DNA of 64,000 bases from Methanosarcina sp. KYL-1 (GTDB taxonomy: Archaea; Halobacteriota; Methanosarcinia; Methanosarcinales; Methanosarcinaceae), in the NCBI RefSeq assembly GCF_024372725.1, contig NZ_VOUA01000015.1, positions 1 to 64,000 of the forward strand, written 5' to 3'. The notes under the pieces are model-generated. The model was not told the origin of the DNA, did no database searches, and was given only the letters and a program-made list of their open reading frames with translations. Shown here piece by piece: positions 7,202 through 16,547 of this stretch (positions are counted from its first letter, which is position 1; every line of letters begins with the position of its first letter). The position numbers and the translations under genes were made by a program.

Positions 7202-10200
7202 ATGACTGGTGATTTTTTGGACTACTCTTCTCTCGATCTTCAGGTTGCCAGACCCCCCGAAGCCCCTCAGTATTTTTACCGCGCTTCGCTTCTGGAGGAT
7301 GGAAATGTCGTAGCAAGCAGCGATTTCGAACTCAGGCAGGACTATAAGTTCCGGGAGATGCTTGAAAAGATCGAAAAAAAAGTAACTGAAGTTCCCGATA
7401 AACTGAAGGAACAAAAGGAGAAAATAGAAAAACCGGAAGAAGAAGAGAAAGAGAAAGAAGAGCCGCACAAAGATTTCGGGAAAATGCTGTACAAAATAGT
7501 ATTCTCCGGGGAGCTTGGAGAGTACTTCAACAACTCCTTAAAGGCAGCTCAGGAAAATGGCAGTGGGATCAGGATTTCGCTCAGGTGTGATGAAGGAGTC
7601 CCGGAAATTGCAGCTCTTCCGTGGGAGTACCTGCATAACGGGAAGGAGTTTCTAATTACGAGAAAAAGTATTTTGATTTCCCGACTGCCTTCAGGAGCGG
7701 TTAAAAAAAAGTCCGAACCTCTGGAATCCATGTTGAGAATGCTCGTTATTATATCCGGGCCTGATGACCCGAGGGTTCCACCTTTGAATACAAAAAAAGA
7801 GCAGGAAATCATTCTGGAAGCCGTTGATGGTCTTTATCGGGAGAAGAAAATAAAGATTGATTTTACAGATGACGCTACTTTTGAAAATATCCAGGACTGC
7901 CTTACCGAGAATGATTACCATATAGTGCATTTCACAGGGCACGGTATTTTTGATGAAAAAAGTGAGAGAGGATACCTTCTTCTTGAAACTGAGAAAGGAA
8001 AACCCAGGTTAATAGATAACGAGAAAGTAGCTGAACTTTTCTCTGAAAGGGGAATAAGGCTTGTGGTGCTCAGTTCCTGCCAGACGGCAAAAGGCTCTAA
8101 CAGGAAATCATTTTCAGACCTGGCAAGTGTGCTTTCAATTCGTGGAATTCCCGCTGTTGTAGCAATGCAGTATTCTATCCTTGATAAAGTTGCCACGAAA
8201 TTTGCCCACACGTTTTACAGGACTATTGCCAACGGAAAACCAGTTGACCTGGCTCTGAAAGAAGCAAGAATAATGATCCGGAATTCGGAGAAAAGCAATG
8301 GAGTGGATTTTGCAACTCCTGTGCTGTACCTTTCGGATAAGGACTGTGTCCTGGCAGGTGAGCTTAAACCCGAACCCTCTATGTTCGTAAGCAAGCCAAT
8401 GATGTTGAAGGACTTGCAGGTAATGAAAACGGGATTCGTATCCAGAAGGAAAGAACTCCGGCTTATAAGAAAAGGATTTGAATCCGACATAAAACGTGCC
8501 GTCATCATCTACGGTTTCGGCGGATTGGGCAAGACCGTCCTTGCAACCCGGCTTGTGCTGGAAATGAACGATTATTTTGAAGGTTTTTTCGGAATGAAAA
8601 TGACCTCAAAGAGCAGGCCTGAAGATATTCTTGACAGGATCAACAACTTTGTCATGAGGAAAGGTTTTTTCCAGTTAAATGAAGTCATCAACCAGCCCGT
8701 ATCCCTTGAAGTTAAAACATCCGTGCTGGTCGACATACTTAACCAGGTGCGTTTTCTGGTAATCTTTGACAATTTTGAAGACTGCCTGAATGAAGATAGA
8801 GATGATATTGAAAGCCCTGAACTCAAAGAATTCATCCTGCATCTATTGAACAATACAATCAACGGTACAAAATTCATAATTACAACCCGTTACGATTTTG
8901 ACCCGCTTGAAGGCAGACTTACCGGAGATTTCGAACACATTTCTCTCCCCGAACTGCAGTTCCCACAGACCAACTGGCTTATGGACAACTATACTGAACT
9001 CGCTGACCTCGATATGGACATTAAGATGAGGATATACGACGTCATAGGCGGCCACCCCTGGACCATAGGCCAGTTCGCTGTACTTGCCTCCAATCAGGGG
9101 GTGGACGACCTTTTACTGGAACTTGAACCTCTCCAAAAAAAGCTTATCGAGTTCACCCTGCTGGACAGGTCCTATTCAAAACTGGACGCCGCCGCAAGAA
9201 AACTGCTCCTCTGCGCCTCAATCTACGAAGAAGCTGTTCCTGTCGAAGCCCTCTCCTGGATTGTCGGGGATGAAAAGGACGCAAGCCCGTCCGTTGGGGA
9301 ACCTCTGCAAAAGCTCCTCCAGTGGGGGCTTATCTCAAAAGAGCAGGAGTATGAAAAGACCGTCTACTCAGAACACACGATTGTAAAGGATTTCGCACGC
9401 AGGAAACTGGAAGAAGACGGGCTGGACGAAAAAGAGCTCCTCATAAGGGCTGCCAGATACTATGAGATTCTTGGCACCCAGTCCAGAAACCTCTGGGAAC
9501 ACCTGAAAGCGAGAGATTATTATTATCAGGCTGAAGAATGGGAAAGTGCCAGTAAAATTGTAGAACTTACTTCCGACTATCTGATCCGCTGGGGGCATAT
9601 CGAACTTGCAATGAATCTGTTGAACGAATCCATCAAAACAACATCAGGAGATACGAAAACAAATTCTGAATATGTTTTGGCAACAGTTTTCCAGCGTCTT
9701 GGTGACCTAGATCAAGCTTTAAAGATGTATAAAAAAGTTAAATCTGAGTATGAAGAGAGGGGCAAAATAAGAGGGGTTGCAGGAACATTACACATGCTTG
9801 GAACTATTTTTCAGGCCAGGGGAAACTACAAGGAAGCGTTTGATACGTATGACCAGTCTCTGAAAATAAAAGAAAAACTGGGAGACAAAAAAGGAGTTGC
9901 AGGAACACTGTACCAAATCGGAATTATTCATCAGAATCAGGGCAACTATGAGGAAGCGCTTGAGATGTATAATCAGTCCTTGAAAACGTTTGAAGAATTA
10001 GGGGACAAAAGTAGTGTTCCAGGAATACTGATTCAAGTCGGAATACTTCATCAAAATCAGGGCAACTACGAAGAGGCAGTCAAAAAATATGAAGACTCTC
10101 TGAAAATTGAGGAAGAACTGAGGAATAAAGGAGGGACTGCACTAGCGCTACACCAACTTGGAAATGTTCATTATCTGCGGGGTAATTACGAAGAAGCAGT

Positions 10201-10714
10201 CAAAAAGTATAATTTGGTTCTGAAAATTAGGGGGGAAATAGGGGACAAAAAGGGAATTGCAGAAACATTTGGACAGTTAGGACTTATTCATACGGACCAG
10301 GGAAATTACGAAGAAGCAGTCAAAAAATATAGCCAGGCGCTGAAAAAATTTGAAGAACTGGAAGATAAAGGAGGTACCGCACGAACACTGCACGCTATAG
10401 GAAATACTAATTACCGTCAGGGCAACTATGAGGAGGCAGCTAAAATGTATAACCAAGCGCTGAAAAAATTTAAAGAACTGGAGGACAAAGAAGGAATTGC
10501 TTCAACACTGGGGCAATTAGGGAAGATACATGTGGAAAAAGAGGTGTATCCACTTGCTATTCAGGCTTATTTAATTTCTTTTTTGATTTTCAAATCAATT
10601 AATTCCCCATATGTTCAACTGGCTGAAAGAGACCTGGCAGAGTTAAGAAATAAAATGGGAGAGGAAGAATTTGATGCTCAATTTGAAAAGCTGGTGAATA
10701 ATCATGGCGCTTGA
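7202..10714 (+). CDS. CHAT protease - NB-ARC ATPase - TPR protein
   Basis: About 1170 aa with NLR-like architecture. Residues about 100-365 form a CHAT (caspase-like) domain with HFTGHG (catalytic His about 247) and SSCQT (catalytic Cys about 293). Residues about 405-800 form a signalling P-loop ATPase of NB-ARC/STAND type with Walker A GFGGLGKT (438-445), a Walker B-like FLVIFDNFED, and a sensor-like TKFIITTR. The C terminus carries eight 40-residue TPR units with a GNYEEAVKKY core. An acidic/basic low-complexity linker (KEQKEKIEKPEEEEKEKEE) precedes CHAT. STAND ATPases usually oligomerise on ligand sensing through their repeats; the protease would be the output. ATG 7202 is chosen over 7070 because of TATA position. 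Its 3' end overlaps the next gene by 11 bp. Substrate and trigger are unknown. Confidence 0.9.
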   Translation: MTGDFLDYSSLDLQVARPPEAPQYFYRASLLEDGNVVASSDFELRQDYKFREMLEKIEKKVTEVPDKLKEQKEKIEKPEEEEKEKEEPHKDFGKMLYKIVFSGELGEYFNNSLKAAQENGSGIRISLRCDEGVPEIAALPWEYLHNGKEFLITRKSILISRLPSGAVKKKSEPLESMLRMLVIISGPDDPRVPPLNTKKEQEIILEAVDGLYREKKIKIDFTDDATFENIQDCLTENDYHIVHFTGHGIFDEKSERGYLLLETEKGKPRLIDNEKVAELFSERGIRLVVLSSCQTAKGSNRKSFSDLASVLSIRGIPAVVAMQYSILDKVATKFAHTFYRTIANGKPVDLALKEARIMIRNSEKSNGVDFATPVLYLSDKDCVLAGELKPEPSMFVSKPMMLKDLQVMKTGFVSRRKELRLIRKGFESDIKRAVIIYGFGGLGKTVLATRLVLEMNDYFEGFFGMKMTSKSRPEDILDRINNFVMRKGFFQLNEVINQPVSLEVKTSVLVDILNQVRFLVIFDNFEDCLNEDRDDIESPELKEFILHLLNNTINGTKFIITTRYDFDPLEGRLTGDFEHISLPELQFPQTNWLMDNYTELADLDMDIKMRIYDVIGGHPWTIGQFAVLASNQGVDDLLLELEPLQKKLIEFTLLDRSYSKLDAAARKLLLCASIYEEAVPVEALSWIVGDEKDASPSVGEPLQKLLQWGLISKEQEYEKTVYSEHTIVKDFARRKLEEDGLDEKELLIRAARYYEILGTQSRNLWEHLKARDYYYQAEEWESASKIVELTSDYLIRWGHIELAMNLLNESIKTTSGDTKTNSEYVLATVFQRLGDLDQALKMYKKVKSEYEERGKIRGVAGTLHMLGTIFQARGNYKEAFDTYDQSLKIKEKLGDKKGVAGTLYQIGIIHQNQGNYEEALEMYNQSLKTFEELGDKSSVPGILIQVGILHQNQGNYEEAVKKYEDSLKIEEELRNKGGTALALHQLGNVHYLRGNYEEAVKKYNLVLKIRGEIGDKKGIAETFGQLGLIHTDQGNYEEAVKKYSQALKKFEELEDKGGTARTLHAIGNTNYRQGNYEEAAKMYNQALKKFKELEDKEGIASTLGQLGKIHVEKEVYPLAIQAYLISFLIFKSINSPYVQLAERDLAELRNKMGEEEFDAQFEKLVNNHGA

Positions 10715-10895
10715 ACTCATAAAATGTCCTTTTTGTAAATTCAAGTTCCGTATGGATGTAGAAGAACTGGTTAAAGAGGGGGAAGCTCCGATATCCCGGG
10801 CTTTGTTTGACTTTTTGAAGAAAAAACCTGAAAAGAGCATGAAGATAGACATCAAATGCCCGAAATGCGGGAAAAACTTTCTGCACGAAGTGTAA
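10704..10895 (+). CDS. Small zinc-ribbon protein, 63 aa
   Basis: Two CxxC knuckles, CPFC at residues 8-11 and CPKC at about 52-55, separated by a helical acidic/basic middle, suggest a single zinc-binding fold. The ATG overlaps the last codons of the CHAT gene and the stop is 2 bp before the next ATG, so the three genes are almost certainly translationally coupled. The role is unknown. It could be an adaptor or the protease substrate. Confidence 0.75.
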   Translation: MALELIKCPFCKFKFRMDVEELVKEGEAPISRALFDFLKKKPEKSMKIDIKCPKCGKNFLHEV

Positions 10896-10897
10896 TC

Positions 10898-11362
10898 ATG
10901 CAAGAAGAAGGTACTGAAACCGACGTTCCGGATGAAGAGATTCCGGTTATTCCTGTTGAACCGAACCCTTTCTGGAAGCAAAATGCCGAAAAGCTTGTGG
11001 GGGAATCCATTTCCTCAATTGAAGATACGGCAAGGCAGTTTGTGGTTATTACCAGTTTACTTCAGGGCATCTACTTTCATGCCATCGCTTTTTCAGATTT
11101 GAGGGTCTGGTCTGAATACTCGGTGCTTATTTATGTGGCTCCGCTTTTTTTGTGGCTTTTGAGCCTGAGTTTTGCGGTTCTGGTCTTTTTCAGGCGAAAT
11201 TTTAAAACGAATATAAATTCAACTCAAATATCCAGGGAAACATTTGAAAAAATAGTAAAGGAGAAGTGCTGGCTTGTCCAGGTCTCAGGGGTTGCACTTA
11301 TTTTCAGCTTCGCGGCGCTTCTTGTTGCTTTTTTACATTATCTCGGCCTGCTCTTTGCGTAA
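10898..11362 (+). CDS. Two-TM membrane protein of the CHAT cassette, 154 aa
   Basis: An acidic, proline-containing N-terminal tail (about 30 residues), an amphipathic segment, then two hydrophobic stretches: YSVLIYVAPLFLWLLSLSFA, and a C-terminal one built around VSGVALIFSFAALLVAFLHY. It begins at ATG 10898, 2 bp after the zinc-ribbon stop; an in-frame ATG at 10856 inside the previous gene is less likely. Small two-TM proteins encoded next to CHAT/STAND genes are plausible membrane effectors or anchors, but this is inference; no family is recognised. Confidence 0.75.
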   Translation: MQEEGTETDVPDEEIPVIPVEPNPFWKQNAEKLVGESISSIEDTARQFVVITSLLQGIYFHAIAFSDLRVWSEYSVLIYVAPLFLWLLSLSFAVLVFFRRNFKTNINSTQISRETFEKIVKEKCWLVQVSGVALIFSFAALLVAFLHYLGLLFA

Positions 11363-11392
11363 TGGAACATCCTTTCTTTTTCATTTTTTTCA

Positions 11393-11437
11393 GGAAAGGG
11401 CCGGTCAGCAAGCTGACCGGTGAGAGCCCCGGTACTG
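11393..11437 (+). repeat. Dispersed hairpin element, copy 4 (right-type)
   Basis: GGAAAGGG, stem 11401-11409 with 11412-11420 (9 bp, loop AA), then TGAGAGCCCCGGTACTG. It is the inverted partner of copy 3, with an identical stem and loop. Just downstream, GGTACTGAAT recurs (11431-11440, and near 11466), suggesting a local duplication of the element's edge. Confidence 0.8.
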
Positions 11438-11529
11438 AATCAATTCTGAGGGCTTGCGGTTTTATGGTACTGAATTAACTCTGAGAGCTTACGGTTATTT
11501 GGAAAACTCTTTAAACATCGGGAGCAAAA

Positions 11530-12978
11530 ATGTTCCTTCATACCATCGACTTTCGTAAAAAGGACAGAACTACCATGCCAGCTCCCGGTCAAGCCCCACA
11601 TATGCACGAATACACGTCAGGGGAAATGAAATGTGTGCTCTTTGCAGCAACTCTTGCTTCTTTCCTGTCTCCTTACATTGCTTCTTCCGTCAATGTCGCC
11701 CTGCCCCTGATAGGGAGGGAGTTCGGGGCGGATGCGGTGCTGCTGGGGTGGATTCCGACTACTTATTTGCTGACTTCGGCGGTGCTCCTGATACCGTTCG
11801 GGAGGCTGGCTGACCTTTACGGGATGAAGAAGATTTTCACTTCCGGGATAATTGTTTATTCGCTTGCGGTCTTGCTTTGCGGGTTTTCGGTTTCGGTCCC
11901 GATGCTTATCGGGTGCGAGGTGCTGGCGGGGATCGGGGGGGCTATGATCTATGCGACGGCGATTGCGCTCGTGACAGCGGTTTTTCCGGGGAGTGAGAGG
12001 GGGAGGGTTCTCGGGATCAATGTTTCGGCGGTGTACATCGGGCTTTCGGCAGGGCCATTCCTGGGCGGGGTGCTTGCGGAGGCTTTCGGGTGGAGGAGCA
12101 TCTTTTTGTCCATCGTGCCCGTGGGGATTGCGGCGTTCCTGCTCTCTTTCAGGGTGAAGGTTGCAGGGGCGGGGGCAAAAAAGGAGAGGTTCGATTACAT
12201 CGGCACCGTAATTTACGGGTTCATGCTCTTTTCCCTGATCTACGGGCTCTCCAGGGTCCCTGAGAGGGCCGGGTTTGCGCTTCTTGCCGGGAGTTTCGTG
12301 GGGCTGCTGGTCTTTATCTCCTGGGAAATGAAAAACGAAAGCCCTGTCCTGAATTTGCGGCTTTTCCGGGACAACCTTACTTTTTCCCTCTCGAACCTGG
12401 CCGCCTTAATCAACTACAGTGCAACGGCTGCAGTTGCTTTTCTCCTCAGCCTCTTTCTCCAGTTCAATAAGGGGCTGACTCCTTTTGAGGCGGGCTCGGT
12501 GCTCGTAGCCCAGCCGGTGGTAATGGCTCTTTTCTCGCCTTTTGCAGGGAGGCTCTCGGACAAAGTCGAGCCCAGGATAGTGGCTTCCGCAGGGATGGGG
12601 CTTGCAGCTATTTGCCTCTTTGCTTTGAGTTTCCTGACGGGAGAGACCCCGCTCCGGAACATAACGGTTATCCTGATGGTCCTGGGTTTTGGCTTTGCAC
12701 TCTTTTCCTCCCCCAATACCAATGCGATCATGAGTTCCGTGGAAAAGCGTTATTATGGGATCGCCTCCGGGACCATGGGCACCATGCGCCTGATCGGGCA
12801 GATGCTGAGCATGGGCTTTTCCATGATGATCTTCTCGATCGTCATAGGCAGGGTGGAGATTACGGCAGAGTACCATGCCCGGCTCCTTACCAGCGTGCAT
12901 ATCGCCTTTACCCTCTTTGCCGGGCTCTGTTTCCTCGGGATTTTTGCTTCGCTCGGGCGGGGCAAAGTCAGGCGCTGA
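11530..12978 (+). CDS. MFS drug-efflux transporter (DHA2/EmrB type)
   Basis: 482 aa with about 14 hydrophobic helices, the length and topology of the 14-TM DHA2 group. Landmarks are the N-terminal SSVNVALPLIGREFG, the loop 2-3 motif GRLADLYGMKKIF, the motif-C-like SAGPFLGGVLAEAFGWRSIF, and the late loop LSDKVEPR. It likely exports hydrophobic or amphipathic compounds by proton antiport; substrate unknown. ATG 11530 is kept because GGGAG lies 5-6 bp before it; ATG 11575 is an alternative. It stands alone on the plus strand. Confidence 0.9.
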   Translation: MFLHTIDFRKKDRTTMPAPGQAPHMHEYTSGEMKCVLFAATLASFLSPYIASSVNVALPLIGREFGADAVLLGWIPTTYLLTSAVLLIPFGRLADLYGMKKIFTSGIIVYSLAVLLCGFSVSVPMLIGCEVLAGIGGAMIYATAIALVTAVFPGSERGRVLGINVSAVYIGLSAGPFLGGVLAEAFGWRSIFLSIVPVGIAAFLLSFRVKVAGAGAKKERFDYIGTVIYGFMLFSLIYGLSRVPERAGFALLAGSFVGLLVFISWEMKNESPVLNLRLFRDNLTFSLSNLAALINYSATAAVAFLLSLFLQFNKGLTPFEAGSVLVAQPVVMALFSPFAGRLSDKVEPRIVASAGMGLAAICLFALSFLTGETPLRNITVILMVLGFGFALFSSPNTNAIMSSVEKRYYGIASGTMGTMRLIGQMLSMGFSMMIFSIVIGRVEITAEYHARLLTSVHIAFTLFAGLCFLGIFASLGRGKVRR

Positions 12979-12980
12979 AG

Positions 12981-13031
12981 GCAGGCTTTAAAGTCAGGCT
13001 TTAAAGTCAGGCGTTAAAGTCAGGCTTTAAT
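12981..13031 (+). repeat. 13-bp tandem repeat, 4 copies
   Basis: GTCAGGCTTTAAA and close variants are repeated four times immediately after the MFS stop codon. The units are T/A-ended and lie in the 3' untranslated region. No hairpin is obvious. Confidence 0.7.
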
Positions 13032-13154
13032 CTGCAAGAGTGCAAAAAAACGCAAAGGTTATAGGGCTGAAAGGCATTTCACCTGCTTCTCATCTTTATT
13101 CCTATAATTTTTTATATTAACTATTATAATTATTTGAGTTAGAAGGGATGAAAA

Positions 13155-14483
13155 ATAACCGAACTTAAAAAAACAGTTACTTTAGGGCGCGGTGTGGTAC
13201 TGGCCATGTTGATGGTCATAGGTTCCGGGCTTCTGGGCCTGCCGGGCCTTGTGGCGGACGTAGGGACAGTTGAGGAAGTGGTCTACGGCTGGCTCCTGAT
13301 CATCCTCGCAACAATGCCCCTGATCCAGATCTGCGCCAGGCTCGGGGTGAAGTTCCCGTATTCGGGAGGCATTTCCCTTTATGCCAGGGAAGCTGTTGGA
13401 GAATGGGGAGGATATGCGGTAACAGCCCTCGTCTGCGGCTCTTTTATGCTTGGAGAGCCTATGGTCGCTCTTATCGGCGGGGAATACCTGCAGCACCTCT
13501 TTGACCTTACCCCCTCCGGGGTTTACCTGCTTGCAATTCTTATAGCCACAGCCATGACTCTCATCACGATGGCCGGAGTCAGGCTCGTCTCTATCTTCAA
13601 TTATGCAGCAGTAGTCGTGCTCCTCTTCCTGATTGCGGCTCTTACTTACTTTAACTTCGACTTCTTTGCCTCAGGAGCAGGTTTTTCCATGGAAGCCCTA
13701 TCCGAAGGCGTATCTGCAATTGTGGGAGGGAATTTTGAAACCCTTGACCCTTATAATGTCTGGAAAATCTCAGCCCTCCTTTTCTGGGCTTTCCTGGGCT
13801 GGGAAAACATGTCTTTCGGGCTTGGGGAGCTTCAGGACCCCAAAAAGAACGTGCCCCGGGTCTTCTGGCTGAGCTTTGTCCTGACAATTTTCATCTACCT
13901 CATGCTGGCAGTCACAAGCATCGGGGCGGATGCAAGCGGCGTCCCCCTGGGAGGGGCGTCCGGACTCGTGGAACTGGTCAAATTCACGCCTCCGGGAAAC
14001 CTGCTGATCTGGCTGATGGGAATCGTTATCGTGGCAAACGTGACCTGCTGGAACTTTGCCTCCAGCCGTCTCCTCTATGCCTCGGGAAAGGAAGGAATCC
14101 TGCCTGCATATCTGGGAAAGCTTTCGAAACGCGGGCAGCCCATGGCCTGCATCCTGAGCATGTACGCGGTCTTCGTGCTTGTGATCCTGGGAACCTGGAT
14201 CTTCAAGATCCCGATTTCTTCCCTGATCATGCTCGTAAACCAGAACTTCCTCTTCCTCTACGGCTTTATCCTGCTCTCCTACTGGAAGATCGAAACCGGA
14301 TGGAGGCGCTGGGTCTACTCGGCACTTTCTCTGGTCTCCCTGTCCTTCCTGGTCTCAGGCTTTACCTGGAAAATCCTATATTCCGTGGCCCTCACAGGGC
14401 TAGGGTATTATGGTTTTGTCCGGAAAAACAGACGGCGGAACCTTGAGAAGGAGATCCGTGAAGGGAAGAAATGTGTTGTTTAA
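13155..14483 (+). CDS. APC-family amino-acid transporter, paralogue 1 (apparent ATA start)
   Basis: About 442 aa, 12 hydrophobic helices, with the APC hallmark MVIGSGLLGLPGL in helix 1 and the unwound-helix motif FWAFLGWENMSFGLGEL. The family exchanges or symports amino acids, peptides or polyamines; substrate unknown. The first ATG/GTG/TTG in frame is GTG 13194, inside the conserved N terminus. Aligning with paralogue 2 (MTELGKTITIWRG) places the start at ATA 13155 (ATA-ACC-GAA-CTT), 7 bp after GGG. An ATG at 13148 is out of frame and ends after six codons. It is the first of three tandem paralogues. Confidence 0.85.
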   Translation: MTELKKTVTLGRGVVLAMLMVIGSGLLGLPGLVADVGTVEEVVYGWLLIILATMPLIQICARLGVKFPYSGGISLYAREAVGEWGGYAVTALVCGSFMLGEPMVALIGGEYLQHLFDLTPSGVYLLAILIATAMTLITMAGVRLVSIFNYAAVVVLLFLIAALTYFNFDFFASGAGFSMEALSEGVSAIVGGNFETLDPYNVWKISALLFWAFLGWENMSFGLGELQDPKKNVPRVFWLSFVLTIFIYLMLAVTSIGADASGVPLGGASGLVELVKFTPPGNLLIWLMGIVIVANVTCWNFASSRLLYASGKEGILPAYLGKLSKRGQPMACILSMYAVFVLVILGTWIFKIPISSLIMLVNQNFLFLYGFILLSYWKIETGWRRWVYSALSLVSLSFLVSGFTWKILYSVALTGLGYYGFVRKNRRRNLEKEIREGKKCVV

Positions 14484-14585
14484 TGTCCGGAGTAACACGT
14501 TGATGGATTTCCAGTGGAAGTAATGCCGGATTTCTGCCAGCCAAGCGATATATACTAAAATGCCGAATCTACGGCGACGAAAAAA

Positions 14586-15962
14586 ATGACAGAACTCGGA
14601 AAAACAATAACCATCTGGCGGGGCCTCGGGCTTGCAATCTGCATGCTTATAGGTACGGGAATCCTTGCACTCCCCGGCCTGGCCCTTGATGCCGGAAACG
14701 TCCACGAGGCAGTCCTCGGCTGGCTGCTGATCTCCCTTGTCGCCGTGCCCCTTATCCAGATCTGCGCCCGCCTGGGCCTGAAATTCCCCTCAACCGCCGG
14801 CCTTGCCCGCTACGCCGAAGAAGCCGTGGGTCCCTGGGGCGGGTATGCGGTTTCCTATCTTGTCGGAGGCTCTTTCCTCTTCGGGCTCCCCGCCGTTGCC
14901 CTTATCGGGGCCGAATACGTACAACAGCTAATACCCCTTACGGAGCCAGGTGTCGCCTTTTTTGCAGTCCTTCTCATAGTCCTGATGACCCTCTCAAACC
15001 TGGCAGGCATAAGGGCCGTTTCCCTGATTAACTATGCAGCTCTGGCCGTGCTCTTCCTTTTGCTTGGCCTGCTTGTCCTCTCCAACCTGAACTTTTTATC
15101 TTCCGGACTCGGGATTGCTCTGGAAGCCCTGAAAGTGAGCTTGAACTGGAGCCCGGGTGCAAATGCGGCTGTAGGTGCAGGTGCAGGTGTAAGCGTGAAC
15201 CCGAAAAACCTCTGGACCATTGCAGCCCTCCTTTTCTGGGCCTTCCTGGGCTGGGAGAACCTCTCCTTTTCCCTCGGGGAAATAAAGGACCCTGAGAAAA
15301 ACGTCCCCCTCCTCTACTGGTTGAGCTTTTTCCTGGTGACTTCTATCTACCTCCTCCTGGCCTTTATTAGTGCGGGAGCAAAAGCAGCCGGGGTCCCTCT
15401 TCAGGGTGCAGCCGGGCTCTCGGGCCTTGTCCGTTTCACCCCCGGAGGAGACCTTCTGGTCTGGTTCATGGTAATAGTGGTTGCAGCAAACGCCTGCTCC
15501 TGGAACTTTACCGCCAGCCGCCTGCTCTTATCCGGAGGCAGGACCGGGATCTTCCCGGCAAGCCTTGGGAAGCTTTCGGAGAGCAGCATTCCGGTGCCTG
15601 CCCTTGGAGTCCTTTTTGTCTCATCTTTAGCCCTGATCCTGGCCACTTATATTTTCAAAATCTCGGTCTCGGACCTTATCCTGCTGGTAAACCAGAACTT
15701 CGTCTTCCTCTATGCCTTCATCATCCTTGCCTACTGGAAGACCGAAACCGGATGGCGAAGATGGGTTTTTTCAGTGCTTTCCCTTGCTTCCCTTGCCTTT
15801 CTGGTCTCGGGCTTCACCTGGGAAATTATCTACCCGATCTGCCTGATAGGGCTCGGATATTACAGGTGGAGTGTTTCCAAAAAGGGGGAACTCCTGGAAA
15901 AAGAAAAGCAGTATGTGGTCAGCCCTGATGAAAGTGAGCTGCCTATTGGGTTTCAGCACTGA
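14586..15962 (+). CDS. APC-family amino-acid transporter, paralogue 2
   Basis: 458 aa, 12 hydrophobic helices, clearly homologous to its neighbours: MLIGTGILALPGL in helix 1, YAEEAVGPWGGYAVSYLVGG, FWAFLGWENLSFSLGEI and a C-terminal FVFLYAFIILAYWKTETGWR. It has an ordinary ATG start (14586), which serves as reference for the unusual starts of paralogues 1 and 3. A glycine/alanine/valine-rich insertion (around GANAAVGAGAGVSVN) lies in the middle extracytoplasmic loop and is absent from paralogue 3. Confidence 0.92.
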   Translation: MTELGKTITIWRGLGLAICMLIGTGILALPGLALDAGNVHEAVLGWLLISLVAVPLIQICARLGLKFPSTAGLARYAEEAVGPWGGYAVSYLVGGSFLFGLPAVALIGAEYVQQLIPLTEPGVAFFAVLLIVLMTLSNLAGIRAVSLINYAALAVLFLLLGLLVLSNLNFLSSGLGIALEALKVSLNWSPGANAAVGAGAGVSVNPKNLWTIAALLFWAFLGWENLSFSLGEIKDPEKNVPLLYWLSFFLVTSIYLLLAFISAGAKAAGVPLQGAAGLSGLVRFTPGGDLLVWFMVIVVAANACSWNFTASRLLLSGGRTGIFPASLGKLSESSIPVPALGVLFVSSLALILATYIFKISVSDLILLVNQNFVFLYAFIILAYWKTETGWRRWVFSVLSLASLAFLVSGFTWEIIYPICLIGLGYYRWSVSKKGELLEKEKQYVVSPDESELPIGFQH

Positions 15963-16103
15963 AAGCAACTGGCCGGAAAAGGCAACTTAAAAGCCAAACC
16001 CCGGCTCCTTGAAAATCCTGTTGTATTGCCCAAAATAGGCCTGGTTTGTGACATATCTTAACTTTAATTTCAAGTTAGGTCGGATCTTCCTATAGTACCC
16101 AGG

Positions 16104-16136
16104 GCTCTCCCCGCTTTCGAAGAAAGCGGCCTTTCC
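16104..16136 (-). repeat. Dispersed hairpin element, copy 5 (left-type)
   Basis: GCTCTCC, stem 16111-16118 with 16122-16129 (8 bp, loop GAA), then CCTTTCC. Upstream it shares AAGTTAGGTC with copy 1, and downstream TTGCAAAATAA also matches copy 1. It pairs with copy 6 about 170 bp away; the pair encloses no gene. Confidence 0.78.
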
Positions 16137-16303
16137 TGAAATATCTGAAAAGAAGCAATTGCAAAATAAACCGCAATTATTGGCTTTATTGGCTTTTCTT
16201 TTTATTCAACTTACTTCATGTCTGATTTTGATTTTTTGATCATCCCGACATTTTTTTGGTCACTCACTTACTTACTATTTTTATTCATTTTAATGTACTT
16301 CCT

Positions 16304-16346
16304 GGAAAAGCCGGTCGTCGAAGACGACCGGTGAGAATAACGGTAC
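16304..16346 (+). repeat. Dispersed hairpin element, copy 6 (right-type)
   Basis: GGAAAAG, stem 16311-16319 with 16323-16331 (9 bp, loop GAA), then TGAGAATAACGGTACC. Its stem matches copy 2, and similarity with copy 2 extends about 140 bp downstream. It lies about 200 bp before APC paralogue 3. Confidence 0.8.
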
Positions 16347-16547
16347 CTATAAAAGCAAGTCGAAAAAAGATTTTAGGAAAAGCTGAACAGCGGAGTTACA
16401 GCTACCCTATAATGGTTGATTCAGGTAGGTTTTCTACAAAGCCAGAGTTTCTACGAAGCCCAAACACCAGAACTTTAAGGCCTGAAAACAAACTCATTAT
16501 GCAAATCGGGAAAAGTAACATCGAGGACACATGGAGGAGGCCAAAAC

